NCBI GenBank assembly: GCA_030734395.1
Contig: JAUZTG010000029.1
Coordinates: 5,704,001 to 5,768,000 of the forward strand
Length of the DNA: 64,000 nt
Source of the DNA: Sarocladium kiliense
Taxonomy: Eukaryota; Ascomycota; Sordariomycetes; Hypocreales; Sarocladiaceae
Reading direction: 5' to 3'
Shown here piece after piece: positions 10,012-21,565 of the stretch. The position numbers were made by a program, and so were the translations under genes. Position 1 is the first letter of the stretch, and every line of letters starts with the position of its first letter. The notes beneath the pieces were generated by a model. The model ran no database searches and was not told the origin of the DNA. It was given only the letters and a program-made list of their open reading frames with translations.

Positions 10012-11396
10012 ATGACTTCGGGTTTGCTCCAAACGTGGTTTCCGTGGGTTGAGAGCCCAATGATCTCGAATGGGCCTATGATTGGCGCTGCGAGTCCGAG
10101 GCTTGCGACTGAGGTTACTCGTGCTGGTGGACTTGGTGAGCAGGGCATCCTGAAGCGGCACCGCGATTCTGAGAACGGACTCTGACCAATTTTCGTAGGA
10201 TTTCACCCGTGCATGGTTGACATCTCGGCTGAAAGCGCCAATTTGAAAGACTTGGAGAACCAACTTTCGGAGAGCCGTCGCCTTCTCGGAGACCAAGCAA
10301 CTGATTCCTCCGGCCGCCTCCGCGTTGGCGCCGGATTCCTGGGTCTACATCCTTCGTTCCCAGATTTCGTAACTACCACCCTACCCATCCTTCAAAAACA
10401 TAAACCTGCCGCAATTTGGCTCTTCGCCCCAGCGACGTCGCCAACCCCTCATCACAAGACGATCATCCAAGCCGTCAAGACGGGGATCGCGCCCCCGCCT
10501 CGTGTTTTTGTACAGGTTGGGAACGTCACAGCTGCGAGAGAGGCGCTGGAGGACGGGGCGGACGTAGTGGTTTGTCAGGGAATCGACGCGGGAGGGCACC
10601 AGTTTCGGAAGGGGATGGGGGTGGTGAGTTTGGTGCCGGAGGTGAGGGAGTTGGTGGAGGAGATGGGTAAAGAGGGTGATGTTGCGGTGATGGCCGCCGG
10701 AGGCATTGTTTGTGGCAAGGGGGCTTCTGCTGGGCTGGCTTTGGGTGAGTTTGTCGGAGAAAGCTACCGAAGTGACTTGTCGGACTGATGAACATTTAGG
10801 TGCCGACGGTGTCGTGATGGGCACGAGGGTGAGTGCCCCTTCGTCTATCGAAATGAGCTTCATGAGACTGATGAAAGTAGTTCACCGTGGCAGAGGAGTC
10901 CGTATACCCGGACTTCCGCAAAGCCCTTGTCCTCGAGACAAAGGACGGCGGGCAGACCACGCTGAAGTATATGGCCCCGACATAAGTGTCGTTCAACAAT
11001 AAGGAAGCGGACCGCTAACATGTATGACCAGGTCATGGTTCAATGATAAGATTGCCGAGAACCACAAATGGGGAGAGCTTTACGATGGACGTGCCATTAT
11101 CGGACCTATCCACGACAAATTCATGGCGGGATCATCTCTCGAAGAGTGTCTGAAAGAGTTGAAAGAAGAGTACCCACCCGAAGAGGCAATTCGCTTGATC
11201 AACACATGGGCGTACGTTCTCCCCTCTTGTCTAACATTATATCTGAGATGTTGGAAAAATGAGGCAGTTGAACTAACACTTGAATAGAGGAACGGCCGTT
11301 GGTCGGGTCAACAAGGCGATGCCGGCTGGTGAAATCGTCAAGGAGGTACGGGAGGATGCGATCAAGAGGCTGAAAGCTCTCGCCGAGCGCTATTGA
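10012..11396 (+). CDS. Nitronate monooxygenase (2-nitropropane dioxygenase family)
   Basis: Six exons, 10012-10135, 10199-10744, 10800-10828, 10881-10966, 11032-11211 and 11288-11396, give 357 residues; exon 3 is only 29 nt. The family is FMN-dependent and oxidises propionate-3-nitronate and other alkyl nitronates, protecting the cell from nitro toxins. Key signs are the N-terminal PMISNGPMIGAASPRLATEV, the GGLGFHP turn, CQGIDAGGHQF (the His matches the proposed catalytic base of class I enzymes), and the FMN phosphate site AAGGIVCGKG with ALGADGVVMGTRF. The ATG at 10012 puts the barrel start at the usual place. An upstream ATG at 9868 is in frame and would add a 48-residue basic leader, possibly organellar. 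Confidence 0.88.
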
Positions 11397-11582
11397 CGTG
11401 TACGAAATGAGACAAGCATGCAAGCTTTGGAGATTGAACAACCATGTCATACAAAAAAGCTTCTTCCTCTTCTAAATACAAGACAAGATTGACACTGCTA
11501 GCCGTAGCTTCCAGCAATTTCTCATATGACACAAACAGCAAACACTCTTGCCCTCCGGGATTGGTGGTATCAGGGCACGCGT

Positions 11583-12202
11583 TTACAGCTTGGACTTGGT
11601 CTGGGCCTTCTTGAGAATAGGCTCGAGCTTGGTAGCCTTCATGACATCGCCCTTGATCTTCATACGGCCGCTCATGAACATCTTCTGAGCGTTTGCCTTG
11701 CCGGCAACGAGCTCGCCGAAGTCAGCGTCGGAGAGGATGAGGGTGACTGCGTGATGTTTTGTTAGCTGGGGTTCGGTTGTTTCGGTTGTGTGGTGGTCGC
11801 CTCAGGCAAGTCATGACGTCGACGTTGTGAGCCCCTGTCAAGACAGAGGCAAAGGCGACAGTTCACGCAAGGGACGCTGATGGGCATGCTTACCAGTAGG
11901 CTTCTCGCCGAGACCCTTGCCAACGGTACCGGTGGTCTTGAGGTCAATGTGCCAGCTCGCGGTCTCACCCTCGGTGTTCTTAAGGGTGAAGCCGAAGATG
12001 GCCTTGCCCTGCTTGATGGCATCTTTGCGCTCCTGCTCGCCCTCCAGCGCGGAGGAAATGCTGTCAAAGGCCCAAGAAGAGGGGAACTTGTCTGTTCGGT
12101 AATTTTGTTGTCAGCTTCTTGGAATGTTCCGAATGGTTGGAGATTTGGAGATGGTGACGATGGCGTCACATGTCAGCAGCACGTACCGTCCTTGAGAGCC
12201 AT
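11583..12202 (-). CDS. Peroxisomal SCP2 sterol-carrier domain protein, PTS1 tail SKL
   Basis: Three exons on the minus strand, 12202-12187 (16 nt), 12091-11894 and 11746-11583, give 125 residues. The whole protein is one SCP2 domain, a small lipid- and acyl-CoA-binding fold that supports peroxisomal fatty-acid metabolism. Visible features are the helical start with FDSISSALEGEQERKDAIKQ, the strands FGFTLKN and SWHIDLKTTG, the core VTLILSDADFGELVAGK, and the helix MFMSGRMKIKGDVMKATKLE. The last three residues are SKL, the canonical type 1 peroxisomal targeting signal. Size and tail match the yeast oleate-induced POX18-type proteins. The very short first exon encodes only MALKD plus one base. 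Confidence 0.92.
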
Positions 12203-12980
12203 GATTGCTGTGAAGAGATTGAGAGAGGTGAGGCGGTTGGAGGTGTAAGAGATGCGAGGGGGGGAGATTGAGATGGATGCGTTTGTGTGTCTGTCGTGAG
12301 AATGAACAAAGAAGGATGCAGGAAGAGAAGTGAGATTTGTAGACAGTTGAAGAAGACGTTCCGAGGGATAAGTAGTGGAGGGTGTAACTGTTGCCGTTCC
12401 TGGCGCTGCGCACCCGCTGTCGCCTGCATGCAGTGCAGCGCACTCCATGACACGCGCAGGTGTCCCCCGGGGGATCCCAAATTGGGGGAGAGGGGGAACA
12501 TTGGGGGAAGCTCGGAACCTAAGCTACAGCGAGTGAGTGGGGGCACTCCACGTTTGAGCCTGAGCATGTGAACCTCGGCGTTGTGACAGCTCCGGCGCCG
12601 ACAGCCACGTGAGTGAGACACCCTGAAGGTATGACAAGGCACCATGTCATGACCAGCCGGGCTAGGGACGTGTCTTCACTTGGAGAATTGCTATACATCA
12701 TCGAGGCACGTGAGCGGCATTCTTCTACTTCTATGTATGTACTTCTATGGCGTGCGTGGACCTTCCAGGTCTTGATAGAGAGAGGTTGAGGAAGGAAACT
12801 GAGTTGATTCCGTATATCCTGCTTGTGCTTACTTTGTCTATGTCTCCCTGTAGCCGTCCCATACCCAGTATTCGTACATGCAACCTATCATGATACACAT
12901 CACTTCAACTTGTCTCTCTCACTTCGGCTTCAGCTGTGACAAGCCACAACATCCTCATTCGCCATCTCAACACCATCTCT
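12203..12980. other. Spacer upstream of the SCP2 gene
   Basis: About 780 bp holding the SCP2 leader and promoter and the 3' flank of the LETM1-like gene. The leader side is pyrimidine-rich on the minus strand. Overlapping open frames here look like composition effects, not genes. Confidence 0.4.
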
Positions 12981-14068
12981 TCATAGCTCCCAGTCCGGCA
13001 CCGCAAAGTCCCGTGTCTCTGGCCACTGCTCCGGTCTACAACACCAAAGTTAGCACTTTGATCACGCATACACCTTGTTTGTAGGTGAACTTACCTCGTC
13101 AACAGCAGCACCGCCATCCGTCTCCTCCTCTCCTCCAGATCCTCTGCCGCAGTCAACCTCAGCCAATCCCCTAGCCATCCTTTCATCTCCTCCTCACTCT
13201 TCCCCAACACATCAATCCCCCGCAGCGAACACGCAATCCTTACCTCTTCCACCTCCATCCCCACAAGTCCCCCATCTTCGACGAGATTCTTGTCATCTCC
13301 CTCCAGGAACGCCATCCTGAGCCGTCCTTTCATCTCCCAGACTCCCGGTGGCGCTACCGCGCTGAACCCAAGCTTGTCCCAGAGTGTGCTAGACATGTGT
13401 AGCGACCGCAGGACGTGTGCTCGTGCGCCAGACCGGTTGAGGCGTGGGGAGAGGACGCCGTGTGGGTGACGGGCTTCGAGGTCTGAGAAGGCGATCTGCC
13501 GACGAGCCTCTGCCTTCTGTAATGCTGAGTAGACCTGGCTCGGGATGCGGCAGGTGTATGGCACGACGCCATCAACCAGCGCAACGACTAAGACTGTGAA
13601 CTCTCCAATGACAATGAGCATCAGCCCGAAGAAGGGCAGCCGCAGCATGTCGTGTCGAACTCGCCACAGGAGCACCCAGTCAGCACGTGAAAAAGTCTTG
13701 GGCACATAGTGAGGGCGCCATATCGACGGACGGTCGTCAGCTGGTGTGCGCTGCATCTTCTCCTTCAAGAGCCTTCGGTTCGCGAGGACGGCCTTCACGC
13801 CATCCTTATAGAACTTGATGTACGCCTTGCCAAGATTGAAGTAGTATGGCAGAGCCGATTCATAGGATGATCGGTTCGGGAGGTTCAGCGGCGGAGGACG
13901 GGTCGATACGGGAGGGTTTATGAGGGTGTTTCGAGGCGGAGGGGCGTCATCGTGGGTGAAGCGGCGGGAGGTCAGGATGAAGGAGGTGGATTTAGAGGTT
14001 GGTTGGAGGAGGAGGCGGGAGGCGCATGGGCGCAGAGCCGGCGTGTGCCATAGCGGGCGGCAGCTCAT
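12981..14068 (-). CDS. LETM1-like (ribosome-binding domain) mitochondrial inner-membrane protein
   Basis: Exon 1 is 14068-13095 and exon 2 13035-12981, giving 342 residues. The second exon is easy to miss because intron retention would stop after LLLTR; AG|GTAAGT and a clean acceptor extend the end to PEQWPETRDFAVPDWEL. LETM1/Mdm38 proteins sit in the mitochondrial inner membrane, bind ribosomes and affect K+/H+ exchange and protein export. Seen here are a basic, Ser-rich presequence (1-40), a conserved block SALPYYFNLGKAYIKFYKDG, one hydrophobic span (144-170), and a C-terminal helical domain with IACSLRGIDVLGKSEEEMKG and WLGDWLRLT, the usual LETM1 repeat signature. It is shorter than Mdm38 and lacks its long coiled coil, so it belongs to a divergent branch. 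Confidence 0.82.
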
Positions 14069-14603
14069 GACCCTCGAGATGCGCGCCGGGGCTGTGGGAG
14101 AATTGGTGTTTGGTGAGTTGAAGTCTGGGGACCGATCGTGGAGCTGTTCGATATCGGAGTCGAATTGTCATCACAGAGCTCTCGACCCACTTTCTTCATG
14201 GACCCCTAGAAATGGACATTCTAAGGCACGTGAGCTGAAGCGACACGACATTACCAACCTAGGGTGCTGTGAAGCTCAAGAACATTATCAATTGAAGCAA
14301 AACAATCCTTGTAGCCAGTCCACAATACGACACTAGATAGCTGCTCTTGACACGGAGCTCGTGAGCATGGCCATGTTCCCTCTCTACACCGTTTCAAATA
14401 CCCTGGAGCTTCTCATTGGCTGAGGCCCACCGACTGCACATGACGCGATTTGAGCAAGAGATTTCTGACTTACATCGACTTTCACCACACATATCCCGAC
14501 TCTGAAGGATCGCAACGTTTGAAACAGACTCACCCTATTACTTTGCGTTGATTCACTCTGTGTAAAAAAGCTCTAGGGGTGGCATTGCCGTTAGCGACAC
14601 ACA
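14069..14603. promoter_or_regulatory. Divergent promoter between LETM1-like gene and MsrC gene
   Basis: About 535 bp between two head-to-head genes. No long ORF and no clear TATA box are seen. Confidence 0.4.
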
Positions 14604-15366
14604 ATGGTGAGCAGGAAAAGAAGGCTAGAGCAACCATGTTGACTAACACACGAAAGGTCCACGCTGACGCTTCCAACTTCGCCAATGGCGTGAGTAAACA
14701 AGAGGCATATGAGCAGGTGCTGTTCATGGCCGAAGGTCTTTTCCATGAACAGCCCAATTGGGTACGATACGGCTTTCTAATGATCCTCAACTTGAGCTGA
14801 CAGTTCCTCCAGGTCTGGTGAGACACTACCAAGCAGCCCGCAAGCTTGCAATGCGAATACTTACCGTCTCAGCAATCTCTCAAATGCAGCATCCTTGCTG
14901 TGGCATGCTTACAAGTCTCTGCCGGGTCCTAGCAATCAAGTGAACTGGGCGGGTAAGATGCCCCTGACTCTACCCATGCCGACAAAATCTGACACTCTTA
15001 GGGTTCTACGTGAAGGATACGTCCTCAGAGAAGCCACAACTCATCCTGGGTCCCTTTCAAGGAAAAGTAGCTTGCCAGACGATCCTTTTTGGCAAGGGCG
15101 TTTGCGGCACAGCTGCAGCAACCCAGCAGACCCAGCTAGTACGGGACGTCGAGGCTTTCCCGGGCCATATCGCATGCGATGGTGACAGCAAGAGTGAGAT
15201 CGTCGTTCCTATTGTCGTGCCAGTGGCAGAGGGATCCCAGGAAAAGCGAACAGTGGCAATCATCGACATTGATTGCGCAGAACTCGAAGGCTTCGATGAG
15301 GTGGACCAGAATTTTCTAGAGGAACTGGCTGCATTGCTGGCAAGGAGCTGCGCATGGCCTCAGTGA
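14604..15366 (+). CDS. Free methionine-R-sulfoxide reductase (GAF domain, fRMsr/MsrC)
   Basis: Five exons, 14604-14606, 14657-14761, 14813-14817, 14873-14952 and 15002-15366, give 185 residues. The enzyme reduces free methionine-(R)-sulfoxide, not protein-bound. Its three conserved cysteines are present: Cys89 (KVACQT), Cys99 (KGVCGT) and Cys123 (HIACDG), offset by two from the yeast enzyme (Cys91, 101, 125). The start is unusual: the ATG is followed at once by an intron (ATG|GTGAGC, CTAAC branch, AAAG acceptor), giving the family-like head MVHADASNF. An alternative start at 14636 gives a poorer N-terminus. Only a 5-nt exon, GTCTG, restores the conserved NWVCNLSNA block; a nearby acceptor would make this exon 14 nt and insert FLQ. 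The intron structure is inferred. Confidence 0.88.
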
Positions 15367-16744
15367 GGAGTCTGACGTCTTTCAGAAGTGAGGATAAGAC
15401 ATTTTAGGGGACTCGTGAGACAATCACTCTGGAGATGGATCATGTCTGGGTCACGTCCTGTGGGACATTGTCGGTTGTCATGACGAATGCGGCAGAGTCC
15501 ACGATGTCCTTTCCGAGCTGGAAGATGATAACCATTGGAGTGAACTGAAGTCGAAGGGGCGAAAACCGATCAATGCGAGGATTTCGCACGGGCAGTGTAG
15601 CCGTGAACGCGTGGAAGTCTAGCTGCTCCGGTTGTCTCAGCGTTATGAGCTTATTGGCTTGCCTGAGCTACCACTTGTAGAACTGGATCTACACCAAGGG
15701 GATGCAGGAACCTGCTTTCTTGGCTCCCGAGGAGATACATAAATAGATTCGTTCAATGGAAAAGACACGGAAATGATTACAAGCATGATTTAGAGTATTT
15801 CCAGCAAGATTGTCGCGTTTTGCCGTCGGAGACAAACGTCAGCTGCGGCTTGGCATCAAGACGGACTCGTCACGAAGGGAGGCTGTGAACGCTTTTAAGC
15901 GGGGAATGGGGTAAGAATTCAACAATTGCGTTATGGCTCGTATTCCTGCCCAGTGGAAGTCGATATGGCCTGACTAGGCTCTTTGAATCGTGCAAGACCA
16001 GGACGGGATCCCCGGCCTCCGTTGGGCGTCGTTATCTACAAGACGCGTCGTCAAGGTTTGCTGGGCGCGTAGTTTGAGGCCTGTTGCAGCGATGGAGTGG
16101 ATGGCGATCGATCGGGGTGAGGCGACAGGCGGGACAGCGGGGTTGGGGAGGTCCGATGCGCTGGGGGGACCCCTGATGCAACCCCTGGCAGCAGCGCCTT
16201 CAGGGCCAAGGTCAGAGAACGGAGGAGCCAGTCACAGGGCAACAGCAGCGCTGAGGGCAGGCAACGAACCGCTGCCCCTGTCAGCCCAGCCCACCTCTGA
16301 ACCCACCAGCCACCTCTTTTCGACGCGCCCCAGCCACGCTTCCGCTAAGACAAAGGCCCCGGCGTCCCTCCCTCCCGTCGCCGGATGCAGTGGCTGCAGC
16401 ATCCCAAGCATGCAAAACATCCCACTCAGCTACTGCTCTTGTCCCGTTGCATTCCTCCTGTCTGCATCATCTCCCGGCTCCCCATTGTCCACCGTTGTCT
16501 CTCATTCCTCGCCGGATCTAGTCAATCCCATTGTCTTGATTTTCCTCCCTTGGACCTCCCTTCTTTAAACACCACAGCACCCTTCGTCCTCGGGTTTCGT
16601 TGACGCCTCTTACCAGTGCCCCTCCATCCCACTCGCCCATGTAAACAAACCAGCATCACCGACTACCGACTCTACCATTCCTCGACTACCTGACGGCTAG
16701 TCAACGTCGAAGCTACTCGAGGAACTGCATTTACATTCATCGCG
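15367..16744. other. Spacer and promoter of the C2-domain gene
   Basis: About 1.4 kb. The last 300 bp before the ATG are C/T-rich, as expected for a fungal leader. No gene could be supported. Confidence 0.4.
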
Positions 16745-19460
16745 ATGGCCACCAAGAAGGCCTTCCCGCTTCCGACCGCTCACACTGCCGGCATCTTCGC
16801 TGACCTCTCCGTCGATGGCCCTGTCATTGGCACCCTCGTCGCTATCGTCGACCGCGCAAAGAACCTGCCCAACAGAAAGACCATTGGCAAGCAAGATCCA
16901 TACTGCGCGGCGAGACTAGGCAAGGAGGCGAAGAAGACATCAACAGATATCCGAGGCGGACAAACGCCAAAATGGTAAGTTTACCCAGCTCGACCAATAC
17001 CCTTCGTCATGCTGACGCCCTCGCAGGGACCAGGAGCTACGCTTTACGGTTCACGACTCTCCCGACTACTACCAGCTCAAGATCTCTGTCTTCACTGATG
17101 ACAAGAAGACGGATCTCATCGGCGAAGCATGGGTTGACCTGAAGAACATCATTGTTCCTGGTGGAGGACAGAACGACATCTGGCAGAACCTGACCTGCAA
17201 GGGCAAATATGCGGGTGAGATTCGAGTCGAGATCACATACTACGATAGCCGACCAAAGCCTGAGAAGGCTGCCGTCAAAGCACGAAACTCTTCCACTGCC
17301 GACCTCGAGTCGACACCTCCCAAGCACAAGACGCCTATGAAGCGAAGACCGCTACCTTCAGATCCTGTGACCGGCGAGGCGCCTCGAGTCGCCAACATTC
17401 CCGTTACGCCGGATCACCACCAGCCCCCTCTACGACATGCAAAACAGCCTTCACACTCGTCGCACATTCCCTCGCAATCACCGCTTCAATCAGTTGAGTA
17501 TGGTCTTCCAGCGGCGGCGAGCCATCACCGCCAACAGTCAGATCAATACCCCCCTGCGCAATCGACCCCACCGTCCTATATTCCACCACAAGAGAGCTAC
17601 AGACAGGCCGATCATGACCCTTATGCGCGGCCTTACGATGCTCATCATGTTCCTGAACCCAGGGGTTCTCACTCATCACTGCCAGAGGTTTACGAGATGG
17701 GCTCAAGAGACCCAAGACACTCGCTCCCACCAGACGATGCACGCCCACCTCCGCCACCTGCTCATCGCTCGCGACACAACAGCTCTGGTCAAAACAGCTT
17801 TGAAACTTCGCCAACCAAGATGCCTATGCGCCATGATGTCCTGAGGAATGAGGCTCACCGCAACTCCGTACCCTCTTACCCAGGGCAGCCAACTTACCGG
17901 GGCTTCGACTCTGCGCCCCCAGCCAGCTACCAGCCTTATCAGCCTCCAGAGCATGAGCCAGCAGTGCCACGGCACCACTCTCATGACGGAACGCATGACG
18001 CACATTATCGAACCATGCAGCCGACAGTAGAGGATGCGCCAGAATCACCAACTGGGCAGCCGGCATTCAGACAGAGTGGCTCTCGCCGACCTCACCCCGA
18101 TGAGATGGGATACGGAGCAGCAGCCAGCCCTGCCCCGCTGAACGTCAGTCGCTCGCCTGTGGCATCACCGCACCATGCTGCCGTCTCCCCGATGCACACG
18201 CCAGGGGTTTATGATCACCCTCATGGCAATAGTGCGCCCGTCTCACCGTTGGCGCCTCGGGACTTCTCGACTAGCCCAGGAAACGGTGGCTACCGTGCGC
18301 AGAATCAGTACACTTCTCAGCGCCGCGAAAGTGAGGCAGCTCATTTCCAAAGCTCGGGCAACTACAAATTGCCCGCGCTCCCCGCCTCGCTGGTTCCTGG
18401 CGTCGACCCGGCTCTGTCGCAGGAGATTACGGATCGGATCTACGAAGAGCGGCGCGGAGAAGTGAGGCACAGCGCACCTATGTCGACACCACCCCGCGGA
18501 CGGCAACAGAGTGAGCCACCAGTGTCCTACGGACATGGAGGTGCTGCATCACCGCATGGCTACCAACCCCATGGGTATGAGCGCCGATCTGTGGTCTCCT
18601 ACGGAGGTCACGAGCGTCACCCACCACAGCATCGCCAACAACGTCATTCCGTCTCTCCTGTTCCGCATGCGGAGGCGAATCACACTATTCGTCGGAAGTC
18701 GGTCAGCCCTATCCCTCCGTCCGTCGAAGAGAGGAGACTGTCAGAGATCCCGTTCAGCCCGGACGATTATGATGCTTTCAACCCTGCTCTTCAGTCATCG
18801 CGCGAAGCAACCCCGATGGGAGACGCACCCGAGACTGGAGGCAAGATCATTACACATGATGGAAAGGAGATCGATCCTTCGGATCATCTTCCGGTTGAGT
18901 CTTGGGCTCCTGAGCCAGAGCCGAAGCCGCAATCTGCGCCAATAGACACCCGATCTCGACCCATGCCTGGCGGCGCACAGCCAATGCCCCAGAGCGGACG
19001 GAAGCAACTGCGTGTCGCACGGGGTCAACCGCAGCCAGCCCCGTCGCCATCTGCAGGGTACAACTTCTCATCTACAGAGGTTCACACACCACCCGCGCCC
19101 GTTAGTACTGGCCGGAACCGCCTGCACAAGCGAGGAAATCGCAGCTCAGCCGTGCCATCTCCAGCTGCGTCCAGCCCATTGGCACCTATCTCACCCGACA
19201 ACTACCAGGACCGGCAAGGAGGAAGCCCGTACACACCAACACGCGGATTGCCTCGCGCACAGACATGGGATTACCCCAACGAGAATCATTCTCCTCACCA
19301 CGCTCCTCACAACCCCGGATACGGGCCACCTGTGCCGGCCAAGGTGCCGCTGATGAGTGGAGCGAACATGGCCCCTGGGGATGAGATATCGCTGATGGAG
19401 GAAATGCAAAGCATCGACATTGGCGCAGGGCGCAGTCGACGCAGGGCAGGAGGATATTAA
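16745..19460 (+). CDS. C2-domain protein with long disordered tail, Inn1/Fic1-like cytokinesis factor
   Basis: Two exons, 16745-16974 and 17027-19460, give 887 residues. Residues about 20-150 form one C2 domain: GTLVAIVDRAKNLPNRKTIG, KQDPYCAARLG, GGQTPKWDQELRFTVHD and LIGEAWVDLKNIIVPGGG are typical strands and loops. The rest, about 730 residues, is Pro/Ser/His/Gln-rich and disordered, with many PxxP runs. Yeast Inn1 and fission-yeast Fic1 share this plan: the C2 domain helps membrane ingression at the contractile ring, and proline motifs bind SH3 domains of Hof1/Cdc15 and Cyk3. The C2 plan supports the assignment; the tail cannot, because it is low in information. The filamentous-fungal tail is far longer than in the yeasts. 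Confidence 0.72.
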
Positions 19461-19825
19461 TGTATTATATGAGGACGGGATTGTGAGGTACATTGGGTAA
19501 TGGCGTTCGGTTCATAAAGGAGGACATATACCATGACCTCTCAGATGAGTGTCAACGCAATTGTTTGAATCCATATAATGTTGCAATTACATTCACATTT
19601 GCCTTCGTCCATACATGCAATGATGGTGGTGTTAGTGTGGAAGTGGTGGTGGTGCGCATTGACTGACCGAGTTGCGCCCCGCTACCAGCCACATCGCCGT
19701 CCTTATCTTATCAGCTACAAAAAAATTCCAGACTTCCACCATTCGCATCCTCACCAGCACCGACTTTAACGTTGCAGCCCAGCGACAACATCTCGATCGA
19801 CAACCGCCGCCGACAATATACGACC
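19461..19825. other. Spacer and UTP15 promoter
   Basis: A 365-bp spacer between tandem genes. Nothing beyond the 3' flank and a short promoter is seen. Confidence 0.4.
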
Positions 19826-21409
19826 ATGGCGACGCAAGTCGCCCCCCTCCAGCGGCTCAAACTGCCATCTGGTCCCTCTCCAATCACCGCCGAGCAGCGC
19901 CACTGGCAATCCTTCAAGAACCAGCTCCTCATCCCCTCGCCGACCACCTACCCAGTCACCCACATCTCCCACGCCCCATCTCTCGACACCTTCGCCGTCA
20001 CAACAGGCACACGCGTGCAAATCTTCTCGGCCCGAACGCGCAAGCTTCAAAAGACCATCACGCGCTTCGCGGACGTCGCGCGTAGCGGAGAGGTCAGGAA
20101 GGATGGGAGAGTGCTCGTCGCTGGTGATGATTCCGGCACGGTGCAGGTTTTCGATGTGGGGAGCAGGGCGATCTTGAGGACGTGGAAGACGCATAAGCAG
20201 CCTGTTTGGGCGACGAGGTGGTCGGAGACGGATTTGACTTCGGTGCTGAGCGCGAGTGATGATAAGACGGTTAGGCTGTGGGATCTGCCGAGTAATGATC
20301 CTGTGAGGACGTTTGTTGGACATGGTGATTATGTCAGGTCGGCGAACTTCATGCCGGGGACGATGAGCAACATGGTTATCAGTGGAAGTTATGATGCGAC
20401 GGTCAAGCTGTGGGATCCGAGAGCAGGAAGGGACAGTGCGGTTATGACCTTTAAGCATGCTGCGCCAGTGGAGGATGTTCTGTCAATGCCTTCGGGAACC
20501 ACCGTCCTCGCCGCCGCGGGTAATTCCGTCAGTGTCTTGGATCTGGTAGCAGGCAAGCCTTTGCGCATGATTACGAACCACCAGAAGACCGTCACATCCC
20601 TCAGCCTCGCTTCCGAAGGCAGGAGACTTGTCACTGGTGGTCTCGAAGGCCACGTCAAGGTCTTCGAAACAACGGGTTGGAACGTCGTCTACACCAAGAA
20701 GTATCAGTCCCCCGTTCTTTCCGTCAAGGTCATCCCCGACAGCGACGGTATCTCAGACAAGCACCTCGCTGTCGGTATGCAGTCTGGTGTCCTCAGCCTC
20801 GTCACACGCATGAGCACTGCCGCGGCTGCCAAGGAGAAAGAGCGAGAGAAGGAGATGGCCGCTCTCTTGAGTGGAACGATTGAAGAGCTGGACGCGAAGA
20901 AGAGGAAGAGGAAGCGTCGTACGGATGCGGAGCAGCAGCTGGATCGTCAGGGAGAGGGAGCTGACGTGGTCATTGAGAACGACCCTCAACGCCGTAAGAA
21001 GGAACAGCCCTGGCAACGAGACCTTCGGCATGGCCGCTATGGCTCCGCCCTAGATCGTGTTCTCGACCGGACCAACCCCAAATACGCCCCCGAAGAAGTC
21101 ATCACCCTCCTCACCGCCCTGCGACACCGCAACGCAGTGCGCTCCGCCCTCGCGAACCGCGACGAAGAAACCGTTGGCCCCATCCTTCGCTGGACGACCA
21201 GTCACGTCGGCGATCCAAGACATGCAAGCGCAGCGGTAGAGGTAGCGCTGCACCTGTTGGATCTTTATGGAGAATACTGCGGGGAGAGCGAGGAGCTGGG
21301 CAAGGGCTTTGCAAGGCTGGCGAGGAGTGTGAGGGGTGAAACGGAGAGGGCGAAGATGGCGAGGATGACGGGAGGGATGTTGGAGAGTTTGTTGGTGGGG
21401 ATGTCGTGA
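19826..21409 (+). CDS. UTP15: U3 snoRNP / t-UTP subunit Utp15
   Basis: One exon gives 527 residues from the ATG at 19826, chosen for its good context (ACCATGG) and the family head; an in-frame ATG at 19772 would add 18 residues of leader-like sequence. Utp15 is a nucleolar WD40 protein of the UTP-A (t-UTP) subcomplex, needed for rDNA transcription and early 18S processing. Residues 30-330 carry WD repeats, for example SVLSASDDKTVRLWDLPSND and MVISGSYDATVKLWDPRAG. A basic linker with KKRKRKRRTD follows, then the Utp15 C-terminal helical domain (YGSALDRVLDRTNPKYAPEE, VITLLTALRHRNAVRSAL). It converges on the acyl-CoA dehydrogenase gene with about 156 bp between stops. Confidence 0.93.
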   Translation: MATQVAPLQRLKLPSGPSPITAEQRHWQSFKNQLLIPSPTTYPVTHISHAPSLDTFAVTTGTRVQIFSARTRKLQKTITRFADVARSGEVRKDGRVLVAGDDSGTVQVFDVGSRAILRTWKTHKQPVWATRWSETDLTSVLSASDDKTVRLWDLPSNDPVRTFVGHGDYVRSANFMPGTMSNMVISGSYDATVKLWDPRAGRDSAVMTFKHAAPVEDVLSMPSGTTVLAAAGNSVSVLDLVAGKPLRMITNHQKTVTSLSLASEGRRLVTGGLEGHVKVFETTGWNVVYTKKYQSPVLSVKVIPDSDGISDKHLAVGMQSGVLSLVTRMSTAAAAKEKEREKEMAALLSGTIEELDAKKRKRKRRTDAEQQLDRQGEGADVVIENDPQRRKKEQPWQRDLRHGRYGSALDRVLDRTNPKYAPEEVITLLTALRHRNAVRSALANRDEETVGPILRWTTSHVGDPRHASAAVEVALHLLDLYGEYCGESEELGKGFARLARSVRGETERAKMARMTGGMLESLLVGMS

Positions 21410-21565
21410 GAGGCAAAAGGACTTGTATTTGCATTGAGGCATGGCGTTTTTGGTCTATAAAAGAATGAGGAGGCGACCCGGTGTGGTCGATCTCTGGTGT
21501 TTGTATTTCTCTGTAGATTCCATCAACATGGCTGCATACTTCTATACAGGCTACGAACGACTGCT

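Noticed and set aside
19766..20458. 230-codon minus-strand frame opposite UTP15
   Set aside because: It lies entirely over the clear UTP15 coding frame and encodes Arg/Pro/His-rich sequence typical of antisense shadows.
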